64,000 nt of DNA from Archivesica marissinica (taxonomy: Eukaryota; Mollusca; Bivalvia; Venerida; Vesicomyidae): NCBI GenBank assembly GCA_014843695.1, contig CM026401.1, positions 49,240,405 to 49,304,404 of the forward strand, in the 5' to 3' direction. The notes below the pieces were generated by a model. The model was not told the origin of the DNA, ran no database searches, and saw only the letters and a list, made by a program, of their open reading frames with translations. Of the stretch, positions 8,583 through 19,269 are shown in pieces (position 1 is the stretch's first letter; every line of letters starts with the position of its first letter). A program made the position numbers and the translations under genes.

Positions 8583-8969
8583 TCCTCAAAAGTTCATGAC
8601 AATCCATTTGTAGCTTCTCCAGATATGGTAATGCATCAAACATAAGCCATGCATATACATTTGCTGCTCAAGATGCAAGGGTTATAGAATTATATGCTGG
8701 GTGCCTTAGGATTTAAAGAGTGGCATTATGGGTATAGGAGAGGTGAATCCTAAGTTACCTCCCGTGCAGTCCCTACGGGCGGGCATATCTGTATATCAAC
8801 TCTAAGCACAAGACTATACTTGAAGTTACAAATGTAGCATACGGGCACATACACGACACAATAAATATAACTCTTGTAATTGCAAACGATGGCAATATAG
8901 TGACTTACTTCCCCTTGACCATGAAATTTGCGCATGCCGATAAGCAGTTTTAGAAACGACGAGAGTGAC
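8583..8969. other. No feature recognised
   Basis: Unique-looking AT-rich DNA with only short frames and no clear exon or repeat boundary. Confidence 0.4.
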
Positions 8970-9204
8970 ATTAGCCTGGTTCGATTTTTCACTTTTTAAC
9001 TTCTAGCCTGGGTTCCATTCTGTCGATTTTTTACTTTTTAACTTCCGGCAAAATGACAGCCTGGGGAAACCTGATTTCATAGCGTAGCGCCACCTACACA
9101 CCATATGATCAGAAACTCAATACGGCCCAATTAATAGTCTCGGTGTTAAAATAGATTTCATTGACTGTCTAGGCAAAATATATCGACTCCTGTTCCCAGG
9201 CTAA
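8970..9204. mobile_element. MITE-3 copy with a duplicated left end
   Basis: The end TAGCCTGGGTTCCATTCTG (about 9005) pairs with CCTGTTCCCAGGCTAA (to 9204). A second, partial left end (TTAGCCTGGTTCG, about 8970) precedes it, with CACTTTTTAACTTC repeated after each, so the left terminus is duplicated by about 35 bases. Confidence 0.7.
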
Positions 9205-9369
9205 AGTGACATATGTAGTTAGGTAGGAGCTTAATTATTTCAAAATCTGTATAGTTACAATAATTTTACATTCGACTGCTTACTATTTGTATGCACTCTT
9301 TGTAATCTGTGTATCAGGTATTCGTATCAAGGGTACTTTCATCCACTCACTGGCTCACTTATTAACATA

Positions 9370-9663
9370 TCTTTCAGATGTGACTTTAACCCGAGAGTCT
9401 TGTGTCGATGCTTTACACCGTGCACGTAAGCAAACCAGAGGATACTATGGAATGTGTCTCTGTCTGTATCATTGCACTATCCTCCAAAAATCTAAAATGA
9501 CTAATCTCTTCAGGGGTATTCTCTGATTCTTGTATGTGCACGATGTAAAGCACCGACACTAGACATCGGCTTAAATAAAGTCTCACCCGAAAGACTATGC
9601 TGAGTCATTGATGTATGGCATAGCGAGGTATCGAACCTTCGACCCCTGGATTAAGCACTGGCG
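9370..9663. mobile_element. SINE-A inverted pair
   Basis: A plus-strand body (9370-9515, GCTTTACACCGTGCACGTAA, GCACTATCCTCC) runs directly into a minus-strand copy (9516-9663, TGTGCACGATGTAAAGCACC, reverse B-box GTATCGAACC). The tails of both are missing at the join. Confidence 0.72.
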
Positions 9664-9750
9664 TATACGTGTGTATAGGTTTGTATGTCAGATGAAAGTA
9701 TATTTCATGAAATAATCTGCTTAGTGTATTATGATGTTAACTGTAAAAAA

Positions 9751-9895
9751 AAGTTTAAACTTTTATTCTACAACGATTGCGAAACAAGCTTTAACAACTT
9801 ACATTAACCACTATCGTTTGCGCGGATGAAAGCGTAAATGTGGTCATTCATTTGTGTGGGAGGAAACCCGAGTACCCGGACGGTGGAGATAACCA
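9751..9895 (-). mobile_element. SINE-B 3' half
   Basis: Reverse complement of the tail (AAGTTTAAAC) and body (TGCGAAACAAG, GGGAGGAAACC, GAGTACCCGG). The tRNA-like head is absent. A short ATT repeat follows at about 9911-9938. Confidence 0.75.
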
Positions 9896-9972
9896 TCTTA
9901 TAACCGTCTTTATTAATATTATTATTATTATTATTATACCCGTGAGGGAATTTGAAATTTGGTCAAAACTAA

Positions 9973-10206
9973 TATACTAGAGGACATAGAAAACGCACAC
10001 TTACATTATATGATTATTAATACATGAACACGAACTACGAAGATATAAATAATTATCAAAGATATATCACATCTTTAATAAAAAACAAAATTACCGAACA
10101 ACTAAAAATATTCCAAAATGTTTAAAACTATGTATTTATATAGTTATTGTTTTTCATGTAAAAACACAGTTATCCGAAGTGTGCGTTTTCTATGTCCTCT
10201 AGTATA
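9973..10206. mobile_element. MITE-2 copy, 28-bp perfect inverted ends
   Basis: The ends at 9973-10000 and 10179-10206 are perfect reverse complements over 28 bases (starting TATACTAGAGGACAT). TA at the borders suggests a TA target site. A second copy lies at 43295-43522, with the same interior words (CACATCTTTA, AATATTCCAAAATG). It has no coding capacity. Confidence 0.88.
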
Positions 10207-10484
10207 CATATATGATTTCAAACATTATCGCCAGCATATTCTCGTGCTGCTGCTGAAGAGGAATTCCACCATTGTGTACCTACAGATTCGCCTCATCTCG
10301 GAACATCCGCAACATCCGCTCATCAGACTACACCGGAAGAAGAACGTGCGGTTCTCGCGTCTCGTCAGATTTGTTGAATATTAGTAGCCACTATGCCATG
10401 TTCGGTGTTCGCAGGATGCCCCATTTCTATTCCATAGATAGACAGCATAGGCCTATATATAATATTATGGAACTATCTAGCTAT
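10207..10484. other. Unassigned spacer
   Basis: There are short open frames but no splice signals or family match. It separates MITE-2 from the 39-bp array. Confidence 0.35.
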
Positions 10485-12150
10485 AAGGTAGGAGAGTTTC
10501 CTTATCTGGATAGGACCGGATTGCCAGATAGGAGAGTTTCCTGATCGGATAGGACCGGATTGCCAGATAGGAGAGTTTCCTGATCGGATAGGACCGGATT
10601 GCCAGATAGGAGAGTTTCCTGATCGGTTAGGGTCGGATTGCCAGATAGGATGGTTTCCTGATCGGATAGGACCGGATTGCCAGATAGGAGAGTTTCCTGA
10701 TCGATTAGGGTCGGATTGCCAGATAGGAGGGTTTCCTGATCGGATAGGACCGGATTGCCAGATAGGAGAGTTTCCTGATCGGATAGGACTGGATTGTCAT
10801 GGAGGAGAGTTTCCTGATCGGATATGACCGGATTGCCAGATAGGAGGGTTTCCTGATCGGATAGGACTGGATTGCCATGGAGGAGAGCTTCCTGATCGGA
10901 TAGGACTGGATTGCCACGAAGGAGAGCTTCCTGATCGGATAGGACTGGATTGCCATGAAGGAGAGCTTCCTGATCGGATAGGACTGGATTGCCATGAAGG
11001 AGAGCTTCCTGATCGGATAGGACCGGATTGCCAGAAAGGAGAGTTTCCTGATCGGATAGGACCGGATTGCCAGATAGGAGAGCTTCCTGATCGGATAGGA
11101 CCGGATTGTCAGAAAGGAGAGTTACCTGATCGGATAGGACCGGATTGCCAGAAAGGAGAGTTTCCTGATTGGATAGGACCGGATTGCCAGAAAGGAGAGT
11201 TTCCTGATTGGATAGGACCGGATTGCCAGAAAGGAGAGTTACCTGATCGGATAGGACCGGATTGCCAGAAAGGAGAGTTTCCTGATTGGATTGGACCGGA
11301 TTGCCAGATAGGAGAGCTTCCTGATCGGATAGGACCGAATTGTCAGAAAGGAGAGTTTCCTGATCGGATAGGACCGGATTGCCAGAAAGGAGAGTTTCCT
11401 GAATGGATAGGGCCGGATTGCCAGATAGGAGGGTTTCCTGATCGGATAGGACTGGATTGTCATGGAGGAGAGCTTCCTGATCGGTTAGGGTCGGATTGCC
11501 AGATAGGAGAGCTTCCTGATCGGATAGGACTGGATTGCCACGAAGGAGAGCTTCCTGATCGGATAGGACTGGATTGCCATGAAGGAGAGCTTCCTGATCG
11601 GATAGGACTGGATTGCCATGAAGGAGAGCTTCCTGATCGGATAGGACCGGATTGCCAGAAAGGAGAGTTTCCTGATCGGATAGGACCGGATTGCCAGATA
11701 GGAGAGCTTCCTGATCGGATAGGACCGGATTGTCAGAAAGGAGAGTTACCTGATCGGATAGGACCGGATAGCCAGAAAGGAGAGTTTCCTGATTGGATAG
11801 GACCGGATTGCCAGATAGGAGAGCTTCCTGACCGGATAGGACCGGATTGTCAGAAAGGAGAGTTTCCTGATCGGATAGGACCGGATTGCCAGAAAGGAGA
11901 GTTTCCTGAATGGATAGGGCCGGATTGCCAGATGGGAGGGTTTCCTGATCGGATAGGACTGGATTGTCATGGAGGAGAGCTTCCTGATCGGTTAGGGTCG
12001 GATTGCCAGAAAGGAGAGTTTCCTGATCGGATAGGACCGGATTGCCTGAAAGGAGAGTTTCCTGATCGGATAGGACCGGATTGCCAGAAAGGAGGTTTTC
12101 CTGATCGGATAGGACCGGATTGCCTGAAAGGAGGGTTTCGCGATCTATGT
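10485..12150 (-). repeat. 39-bp minisatellite, about 42 copies
   Basis: The plus-strand unit runs GGATAGGACCGGATTGCCAG then ATAGGAGAGTTTCCTGATC. Variants swap AGATAGG for AGAAAGG, CATGAAGG or CATGGAGG, and CCGATC for GATTGG. Blocks of variants recur in the same order (for example around 10850-11000 and 11510-11650), a sign of larger duplications. Because 39 is a multiple of three, a minus-strand frame of 575 codons stays open with a 13-residue period (LLSGNPVLSDQET). Nothing else (promoter, signal peptide, splice sites) supports translation. Confidence 0.93.
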
Positions 12151-12719
12151 TGAAATTGTGAAGTTTGTAAGTGTTGTAACGGCAAACCTTGTACCACAAT
12201 AACATAGAGCTGTTGGAGTAATATTTCATAGGAAAGGTGATTGGTGGCTAGGATCACTACATTTTGTGCAAATAATTAAAACTAATAGTTGGTACAAACA
12301 ATCGTCTACTCACACTGTATATCACCCACACATGGATATACGAATCTCCCATATACTCCTTCTCGTTTCCCTGAAATATAGGTTGCTACGAAACGATTGT
12401 CTAGCTACCGACTAGCTGCATAACTGTTATGACGATGTTGGTAGTCGCACAAGAACGCCTCTAGGGGGTGGACATTTAATCTATACGGAAACCTTACAAA
12501 TAACTCATTTGAAGGATGTGGTCAGTGTCCATAACAAATTGACACAAATGATCATCTAGAGATAGAAGTCATTACGGCCCAACTACAAAAAGGCTCACGA
12601 TCGAAAACGGTCCGGAATTAGTCAAAACAGCACAGGAACGAACCAATTATAACATTTATTTTTAGGGTTATTCTATCCCTTTATATCTATATTTCCTGTT
12701 GGCTAGTATATAAGTAGTG
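12151..12719. other. No gene seen; CTCF-like word
   Basis: No convincing frame. At about 12461-12475 the word CGCCTCTAGGGGGTGG resembles the CTCF core with two mismatches; this may be chance. Confidence 0.3.
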
Positions 12720-13452
12720 CGCCAAACGGTAGTGCGCCAAACAGTATTACCGTACACAATAAGTACTGTGCCATACGGTATTACCGTACACTATAAGTAC
12801 TGCAATACGGTATTACCGTACACTATAAATACTATGCCATACGGTATTACCGTACACTATAAGTACTGTGCAATACGGTATTACCGTACACTATAAATAC
12901 TGTGCCATATGGTATTACCGTACAGTATAAGTACTGTGCCATACGGTATTACCGTACATGCGCCATACGGTATTACCGTACAGTATAAATACTGTGCCAT
13001 ACGGTATTACCGTACAGTATAAATACTGTGCCATACGGTATTACTGTACACTATAAATACTGTGCCATACGGTATTACTGTACACTATAAGTACTGTGCC
13101 ATACGGTATTACCGTACACTATAAATACTGTGCCATACGGTATTACCGTACAGTATAAATACTGTGCCATACGGTATTACTGTACACTATAAGTACTGTG
13201 CCATACGGTATTACCGTACAGTATAAATACTGCGCCATACGGTATTACCGTACAGTATAAATACTGTGCCATACGGTATTACCGTACAGTATAAATACTG
13301 TGCCATACGGTATTACTGTACACTATAAATACTGTGCCATACGGTATTACTGTACACTATAAGTACTGTGCCATACGGTATTACCGTACACTATAAATAC
13401 TGTGCCATACGGTATTACCGTACACTATAAATACTGTGCCATACGGTATTAC
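12720..13452. repeat. 34-bp palindromic minisatellite, about 21 copies
   Basis: The unit centres on the palindrome TACGGTATTACCGTA, flanked by ATACTGTGCC and ACAGTAT or ACACTAT. In the ACAGTAT variant the outer arms (ATACTGT/ACAGTAT) also pair, so each unit can form a nested hairpin. The first unit is degenerate (GCGCCAAACGGTAGTGCGCC). Confidence 0.92.
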
Positions 13453-14000
13453 CCTACTTAGCTCAGACGAATCAGAGTGTATGCACAAACTCGTTTTAGT
13501 TTGTAGCACTTTCAATGATTTAAATGTAATTTACCACAGGCATCCGGCGCATACCCTGGACCCCTCCACAAATTGGGTTACTACATCCAAGGATCATGTT
13601 ACAACCAAACATACATTGTAGCATCAATAAAATATCATTTATAGACAAAAACACACATATTTGAAAAAATATTTGTTGTTGTTGATAATCTATATATTAG
13701 ATAATATACTTCCGGATGTTATAGTAGATTTTATGTTGATTGTTCCTATATATATTACTAGTTCCCTGTTAGGAACAATAATGTGGTCCTCTCTACATCC
13801 GAATTGTTGGCTTAAAAAGCTTTTTTTCAAGGAAAACAAAAACAATCCGGCTAATTAATTTTCCTTTTGATTGTTATGAATCAATTGGATAATGACGTCA
13901 TGACGTCATTTCCGCATGCGCAATGTATCTTAAAGAAAATGAATTATCCGGAATAGTTTTGCTATGCCTTGAAAAAGGCCGTTTAAGCCGAAAATTCGGA
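13453..14000. other. No confident gene; short open stretches only
   Basis: At about 13541-13620 a plus-strand stretch after TTACCACAG stays open and looks faintly exon-like (GPLHKLGYYIQGSC), but the reverse strand is open too and no good donor is present. The rest is AT-rich. Confidence 0.3.
13893..13921. promoter_or_regulatory. Two abutting CRE palindromes plus an NRF1-like site
   Basis: TGACGTCA occurs twice back to back (13893-13908), followed by CGCATGCGC (13913-13921). The first is the full CREB/ATF consensus and the second resembles the NRF1 core. No gene start is evident nearby, so function is inferred from motif identity only. Confidence 0.35.
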
Positions 14001-14170
14001 TGTGTTTTACATTTATTTATCGTCGCTACCGGTTGCCCATATGAGAGACGCCTCCTGAAGAGATTAGTAATTTTAGATTTTGGAGGATAGTGCAATGATA
14101 CAGACAGAGACCATTCCAGAGTATTCTCTGGTTCTTTTACGTGCACGGTGTAAAGCACCGACACGAGACC
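14001..14170 (-). mobile_element. SINE-A body, head missing
   Basis: Starts at the reversed tail (TTTTACATTTATTTATCGTC), contains TTGGAGGATAGTGCAATGA and TGCACGGTGTAAAGCACC, and stops at GAGACC before the head. Confidence 0.8.
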
Positions 14171-14264
14171 TATACAATCTAATAAAGTTTTCATGTGCTT
14201 GGATAATACATAATCTTATTTGACCGTTTTGTTGGTTTGTTTTTGCGGTTTAAAATCGCTCCAA

Positions 14265-14360
14265 CAGCCTATATTATATTATTGGTGGAGGAAAACCACG
14301 GGTACCCAGGAATAACCACCAACCTTCCGCAAGTCAGTTGAACAGCTGACATGAAAGAAC
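14265..14360 (-). repeat. Dispersed leader-type repeat fragment
   Basis: Its reverse complement (GTCAGCTGTTCAACTGACTTG, GGAAGGTTGGTGGTTATTCC) matches the fragments at 1-100 and 3940-4012. The 14361-14704 stretch that follows holds nothing I recognise. Confidence 0.5.
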
Positions 14361-14704
14361 TCGACACCCAGTAGAACATCTTACTTTAACTCGAATAGTA
14401 TTCGTAACTCTCTCTTTCTTCCTAACTACATTTCTCCAAATAGCAAAAAAATCAATATGCATAAATCACGCTAAGCAGGTTTTATTAAAATTGCTGGCAT
14501 GAAACAAACGGAACACTCGAATAAAGTATAATTACGTCTTTCTTGCTGACAGGACTATGAATTTAACAAAATAATTCCAGAGAATGATTCAATCTTGATT
14601 TCTGTTAGTTATAAATATATATGATCTTACATGAATGGTGATTTCATTTCATATCATGTTATATGAAACGAGTTTTTGTAATTTTGCTATTAAGCGAGCC
14701 ACGC

Positions 14705-15395
14705 ACAAGTATCAACACGTAGACGTCGGTTGTCGTAGCATTAACTTGACGTAATCAAGTATCATCACGTAGACGTAGGTGGTTTGTAGCATTACCTTGA
14801 CGTAAGCAAGTATCAACACGTAGACGTCGGTGGTCGTAGCATTACCTTGACGCAAACAATTACCAACACGTAGACGTTGGTGGTCGTAATATTACCTTGA
14901 CGTTAACAATTATCAACACGTAGCCGTCGGTGGTCGTAGCATTAACTTGACGTAAGCAAGTATCAACACGTGGACGTCGGTGGTCGTAGCATTAACTTGA
15001 CGTAAGTAAGTATCAACACGTAGACGTCGGTGGTCGTAGCATTAACATGACGCAAACAATTATCAACACGTAGACGTTGGTGGTCGTAACATTACCTTGA
15101 CGTAAGCAATTATCAACACGTAGACGTCGGTGGTCGTAACATTACCTTGACGTAAGCAATTATTAACACGTAGACGTCGGTGGTCGTACCATTACCTTGT
15201 CGTAAACAATTATCAACACGTAGACGTCGGTGGTCGTAGCATTAACTTGACGTAAGCAAGTATCAAAACGTAGCCGTAGGTGGTCGTAGCATTACCTTGC
15301 AGTAAACAAACATCAACAAGTAGACGTCTGCGGTCGTAGCATTACATTCACGTAAACAAACATCAACACGAAGATGTCGGAGTCGTTATGCATTA
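14705..15395 (+). repeat. 50-bp minisatellite, about 13-14 copies
   Basis: The unit reads TATCAACACGTAGACGTCGG then TGGTCGTAGCATTAACTTGA then CGTAAGCAAG. Most copies carry TTGACGTAA, a bZIP-type (CREB/ATF/E4BP4-like) site, and ACGTCGG. Divergence rises towards the right edge. Confidence 0.92.
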
Positions 15396-15461
15396 CGTCG
15401 CTAAAGGCGGATCAGCCTGCTAAAAGCTGACACAGGAGCGTGTTAATGTTTGTTATATAAA

Positions 15462-15692
15462 TAAAACTAATTTATTGTATGTATGTCTGTCTGTTCCAGT
15501 AATGTCAAACCCCTTGCGGGGACCTAGACATGTTTTCCTGGGCAGGCTTAGCCAATCTAAGTGATTAACCAGTACTAAGCAATGTGTGTGATGTGCCTTG
15601 CTCAATGACACTACATACGGGGACTGGCCGAGTATCGAACCCGGGACCGTTCGATTCCAAATCCGACGGTTTACCAGTGGACCACGGACGCC
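15462..15692 (-). mobile_element. SINE-D copy, near complete
   Basis: Reverse complement of tail (GTCAAACCCCTTGCGGGGAC), body (GTGCCTTGCTCAATGACAC) and head (B-box GAGTATCGAACC, then CCAAATCCGAC and CCAGTGGACCA). Confidence 0.82.
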
Positions 15693-15719
15693 ACACAAAA
15701 CGTAAAGTATATATCTAGG

Positions 15720-15975
15720 CTGTTCGATTAGCACAGTCAGTGGTTAGCGCACTCGCTTCTCACCAATGCAACCCGGGTTCGATCCTCGGACCGTGATGTA
15801 TGTGAGATTGTACGGTGGTCGCCAGCTCGGACAGGTGGGTTTTCTCCGGGTACTCCGGTTTCCTCCCACACTAAAGACCACATATACGCGTGCATCCGCG
15901 CCAACGAGAGTGATTAATATAAGTTGTTAGAACTTGTTTCGCAATCGTTGTAAAATAAATAACGTTTAAACTTTT
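15720..15975 (+). mobile_element. SINE-B copy, full length
   Basis: The head TTCGATTAGCACAGTCAGTGG leads to the B-box GGTTCGATCCTCGG, the body GTGGGTTTTCTCCGGGTACT and the tail AATAAATAACGTTTAAAC. It lies about 30 bases from an oppositely oriented SINE-D. Confidence 0.87.
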
Positions 15976-16160
15976 TAAATGAAACGCAAAACGATAAAGT
16001 TAGAGGAAACAACTTAAAATGACCGATTGCTCTCTCGTTAAATAAAGTCTTTATTATAATGGTTATTATTATCTTGTTCAGGAATTGAGAAAGACAGACA
16101 CGTCTTGTAATTCAGAACAAATAAACAAACGCTCAAAGTATCACCAGTGACCGAGTGGTT

Positions 16161-16410
16161 TAAAAAACTTCATTTATTTTCCAACGAGTGCGAAGCAAGT
16201 TCTAACAACTTATATTAATCACTTTCGTTGGCGCGGATGAAAGCGTATATGTGATCATTCGTGTGGGAGGAAACCGGAGTACCTATAGAAAACCCACCTG
16301 TCCGATCTGGCGACCATCGTACCATCTCACATACTTCCAGGTCCGAGGATCGAACCCGGGTTGCATTGGTGAGAAGCGAGCGCGCTAACCACTGCGCTAA
16401 TCGGACAGTC
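16161..16410 (-). mobile_element. SINE-B copy, full length
   Basis: Reverse complement of tail through head, ending GCGCTAATCGGACAG. Together with the previous SINE-B it makes an inverted pair spaced by about 185 bases. Confidence 0.87.
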
Positions 16411-16421
16411 TAAACTGGTTC

Positions 16422-17046
16422 ATGTCGTTATGTTCAAATTACTTGCCTCTCACCGCTACATGGGTTCAAATCACACTCGTGTTGTCGAGAATTGTTTCAT
16501 GTGAAGAAGATTTTAAAGTTTGTTCAAATAATTTAGAAATATACGCTGGTAGGTTTGCCGGGATAAATAGGCAATATCGCATTTGTAAACTGTGTTCATA
16601 TAATTACATTGAATCAGAATATCACTTTGTGTTGTGTTGTCCTAATTGCCGGGATAAATAGGCAATATCGCATTTGTAAACTGTGTTCATATAATTACAT
16701 TGAATCGGAATATCACTTTGTGTTGTGTTGTCCTAATTGTCCGGATAAATAGGCAATATCGCATTTGTAAACTGTGTTCATGTAATTACATTGAATCGGA
16801 ATATCACTTTGTGTTGTGTTGTCCTAATTGCCGGGATAAATAGGCAATATCGCATTATTTTGTAAACTGTGTTCATATAATTACATTGAATCGGAATATC
16901 ACTTTTTATTGTGTTGTCCAAATTTTGCAAGCACATGTAATGGAAATAAATAGCTTGTTAATGCACATTGGCACACTTCAGAAACTCTCAAACAGTGTGT
17001 CCTCCAAGAATAAACATGTGATAATCATAACAGCTAAATCTAAATA
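16422..17046 (+). mobile_element. LINE (non-LTR) ORF2 3'-end fragment
   Basis: The frame ending LEIYAGRFAGINRQYRICKL then CSYNYIESEYHFVLCCPNC matches the conserved C-terminal zinc-finger-like region of LINE polymerases (E-x-G-R-x-x-x-I-x-R-x-x-R-x-C-x-x-C, then I-E-x-E-x-H-F, then C-P). Downstream, HIGTLQKLSNSVSSKN and a stop near 17046 fit the last residues of such proteins. The piece is broken by a 91-bp internal expansion, so it is dead. The clade is not assigned. Confidence 0.75.
16557..16925 (+). repeat. 91-bp tandem repeat inside the LINE, four copies
   Basis: GCCGGGATAAATAGGCAATA-type starts occur at 16557, 16648, 16739 and 16830. Because 91 is not a multiple of three, each extra copy shifts the reading frame. 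The unit is LINE coding sequence (Cys motif and HF-L-CP), so the expansion happened after the element lost function. Confidence 0.92.
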
Positions 17047-17499
17047 AGTAAATAATTATGCTATTCAAATGGAAATGATGTTACTATTGTGTTCGTTATA
17101 TGTGTGTATGTACTTATGAATTGTTTTTAACTTAACCATATTAATTTTATTTCATAGCACGAAAATACAAATGATTTAGGCCACACGTTTTAGCAACATT
17201 AGACAACGGCCCGCACCAGAACGTCAAGCTAATGTTTGATTAAGTTAAATGACTGAATTTCTTTCTTGAAACGTGTACGCAAAATAGAATGTAAATAAAA
17301 ATCACACGAAGGATCAGAAAAAAAGACAAATTTATATAAAAAAGAGAGAAAATATTGCTTAGATTTATACATGTATCTCACGAGTCCACCTGTTGGTCCT
17401 CCACACCACGCCAATACCCGAACCCACGGTCCAGTTATAATTTATATTGTTGCAGGTCCGTGTAGTATTTGTAAATGAATAAAAAAAGATTGATTTATA
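17047..17499. other. No feature recognised
   Basis: AT-rich DNA between the LINE remnant and the 37-bp array. It may include the LINE 3' untranslated end at its left side. Confidence 0.4.
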
Positions 17500-18127
17500 C
17501 CGTTAAATGAATTGATTCTGGAGACGTTTTGCCAATAAAATAAATTGATTCGGAGACCTTCTGCCAATAAATAATATAAATTGATTATGGAGACCTTCTG
17601 CCAATAAATAAAATAAATGGATTCTGGAGACCTTCTGCCAATAAAGAAAATAAATCGATTCTGGAGACCTTCTGCCAATACATAAAATAAATTGATTCTG
17701 GAGACGTTCTGCCAATAAATAAAATTAATCGATTCTGGAGACCTGCCAATAAATAAAATAAATTGATTCTGGAGACGTTCTGCCAATAAATAATATAAAT
17801 TGATTCTGGAGACCTTCTGCCAATAAATAAAATTAATTGATTCTGGAGACCTGCCAATAAATAAAATAAATTGATTCTGGAGACGTTCTGCCAATAAATA
17901 ATATAAATTGATTCTGGAGACCTTCTGCCAATAAATAATATAAATTGATTCGGGAGATCTTCTGCCAATAAATAAAATAAATTGATTCGGGAGACCTTCT
18001 GCCAATAAATAAAATAAATTGATTCTGGAGACGTTCTGCCAATAAATTGATTCTGGAGACCTTCTGCCAATAAATAAAATAAATGGATTCTGGAGACCTT
18101 CTGCCAATAAATAAAATAAACTGATTC
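17500..18127 (-). repeat. 37-bp minisatellite, about 17 copies
   Basis: Unit: TTGATTCTGGAGACCTTCTG then CCAATAAATAAAATAAA. Some copies lack the TTCTG step (giving AGACCTGCC) or have TCGGGAG. Minus-strand frames rich in Leu-Phe-Tyr-Trp arise from the repeat. Confidence 0.92.
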
Positions 18128-18557
18128 TGAATCAGATGTTGCGCTATGATAAATATGATTTTATCAAAAACGTGTTAATTAAGTGATAACATTATTTTAC
18201 AAATAAGTACCCATTGCATATACTGTAGATATAGTACTTTAATAATCATAAGAAGCGATAGTGGAATAACATTGCTAGCATGTTGTGCAAATGAAACAGC
18301 GATAAAAACCGAGGAAAACACTTAATAGGACCTCTCTACTTTTAGGGAGTATTGTATTCAGGGGAAGTAACTGACCGATGTCTCTCATTATTCAAAGAAT
18401 ATCAAAGAGACATGCGCAGCACTGCGAATGCGCATGCCCGTAGCGCTGAGTGCGCATGTCAGCAGTATATCATTAGTGAGATAATCACCACACGAACTTA
18501 GATACAAACAAGGCATTTTAAAAGTGCATCGAAGTAAATGCAATAGTCGTGTAAGTA
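18128..18557. other. Unassigned; one dispersed repeat and GC-rich palindromic words
   Basis: 18335-18395 shares GGGAAGTAACTGAC and neighbouring words with the minus strand of 50060-50135, so it is an uncharacterised dispersed repeat. Around 18410-18465 there are clustered ATGCGCA/TGCGCAT words resembling NRF1 sites. Confidence 0.4.
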
Positions 18558-18802
18558 TTAACCCATTCAACCCCATGTAACTGACATGGACTGGTGCACG
18601 ATATTTTTAGACCAATACATTAATAAGAAAATTACCTTTGGACCAGTTCAGTTATCAAAATGGGTAATTTTATCTAAAAATAGTAATAATTATTACTAGC
18701 AAAACGTGCAGATCCTGATGAGACGGCTCGTCACGAGCCGGCTCATCTGGATCTACACTTTTTGTAAGTCTATTTAGAGGCATGTAGTGTTGAATGGGTT
18801 AA
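18558..18802. mobile_element. MITE-5, TTAA-bounded, with an inner palindrome
   Basis: The left end TTAACCCATTCAAC pairs with the right end GTTGAATGGGTTAA. Both borders are TTAA, as in piggyBac-type insertions. The interior has a strong hairpin (CAGATCCTGATGAGACGGCT against its near-complement around 18738-18762). There is no coding capacity. Confidence 0.8.
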
Positions 18803-19207
18803 CAGATGACGTTCGGCAATATGAGTCCAGTCCACTATTGTATGCCATGGTGAATGCATTGTAGTTACGCGAAATGAATAGAAACGGAACACGAGACTAG
18901 CTGCTATTGTCTAGGAACCTATCCATACATGTTAGGTTGCGTGTACGAAGCATTAACCATGTCTACGCTATGTGTAGCTGACTAAAGTGAGATTACGCCT
19001 TAAGGACTACTTTTAGTAACTCCATATTTCAATCAGCTGTTATTGTCTAACACCATTATTTGGCGAGCGGGATTTGTTTGCAGCACGGTTTAGTGACGAA
19101 AGACGTAAATAAAATGTAAATGAATTTGGTCAATGATTCCGACGGCTTTGATGATTAAATATTTGTATGTCTCAGAGGTCTGGGGTTTTGACAAGTGTCT
19201 GATTACC
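18803..19207. other. No feature recognised
   Basis: Unique-looking DNA without supported frames. If the candidate first exon at 19270 is real, this would be its upstream region. Confidence 0.35.
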
Positions 19208-19209
19208 AA

Positions 19210-19216
19210 TATAAAG
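19210..19216 (+). promoter_or_regulatory. TATA-box candidate
   Basis: TATAAAG lies 54 bases before an ATG at 19270, with a plausible initiation zone (AAGGTCTGGTCACGTC) about 25-35 bases downstream. Spacing fits a TATA promoter with a short leader, but this is motif evidence only. Confidence 0.3.
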
Positions 19217-19269
19217 ACGAGAGGCAAAGGTCTGGTCACGTCTGAGACAGAAGGAAATAACGAAGTGAT

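Noticed and set aside
12461..12475. CTCF binding site
   Set aside because: Two mismatches to the core and no supporting context; kept only as a note in the spacer entry.
13541..13620. Possible exon (GPLHKLGYYIQGSC) after TTACCACAG
   Set aside because: Both strands are open, the only donor nearby is weak, and no partner exon or family match is known.
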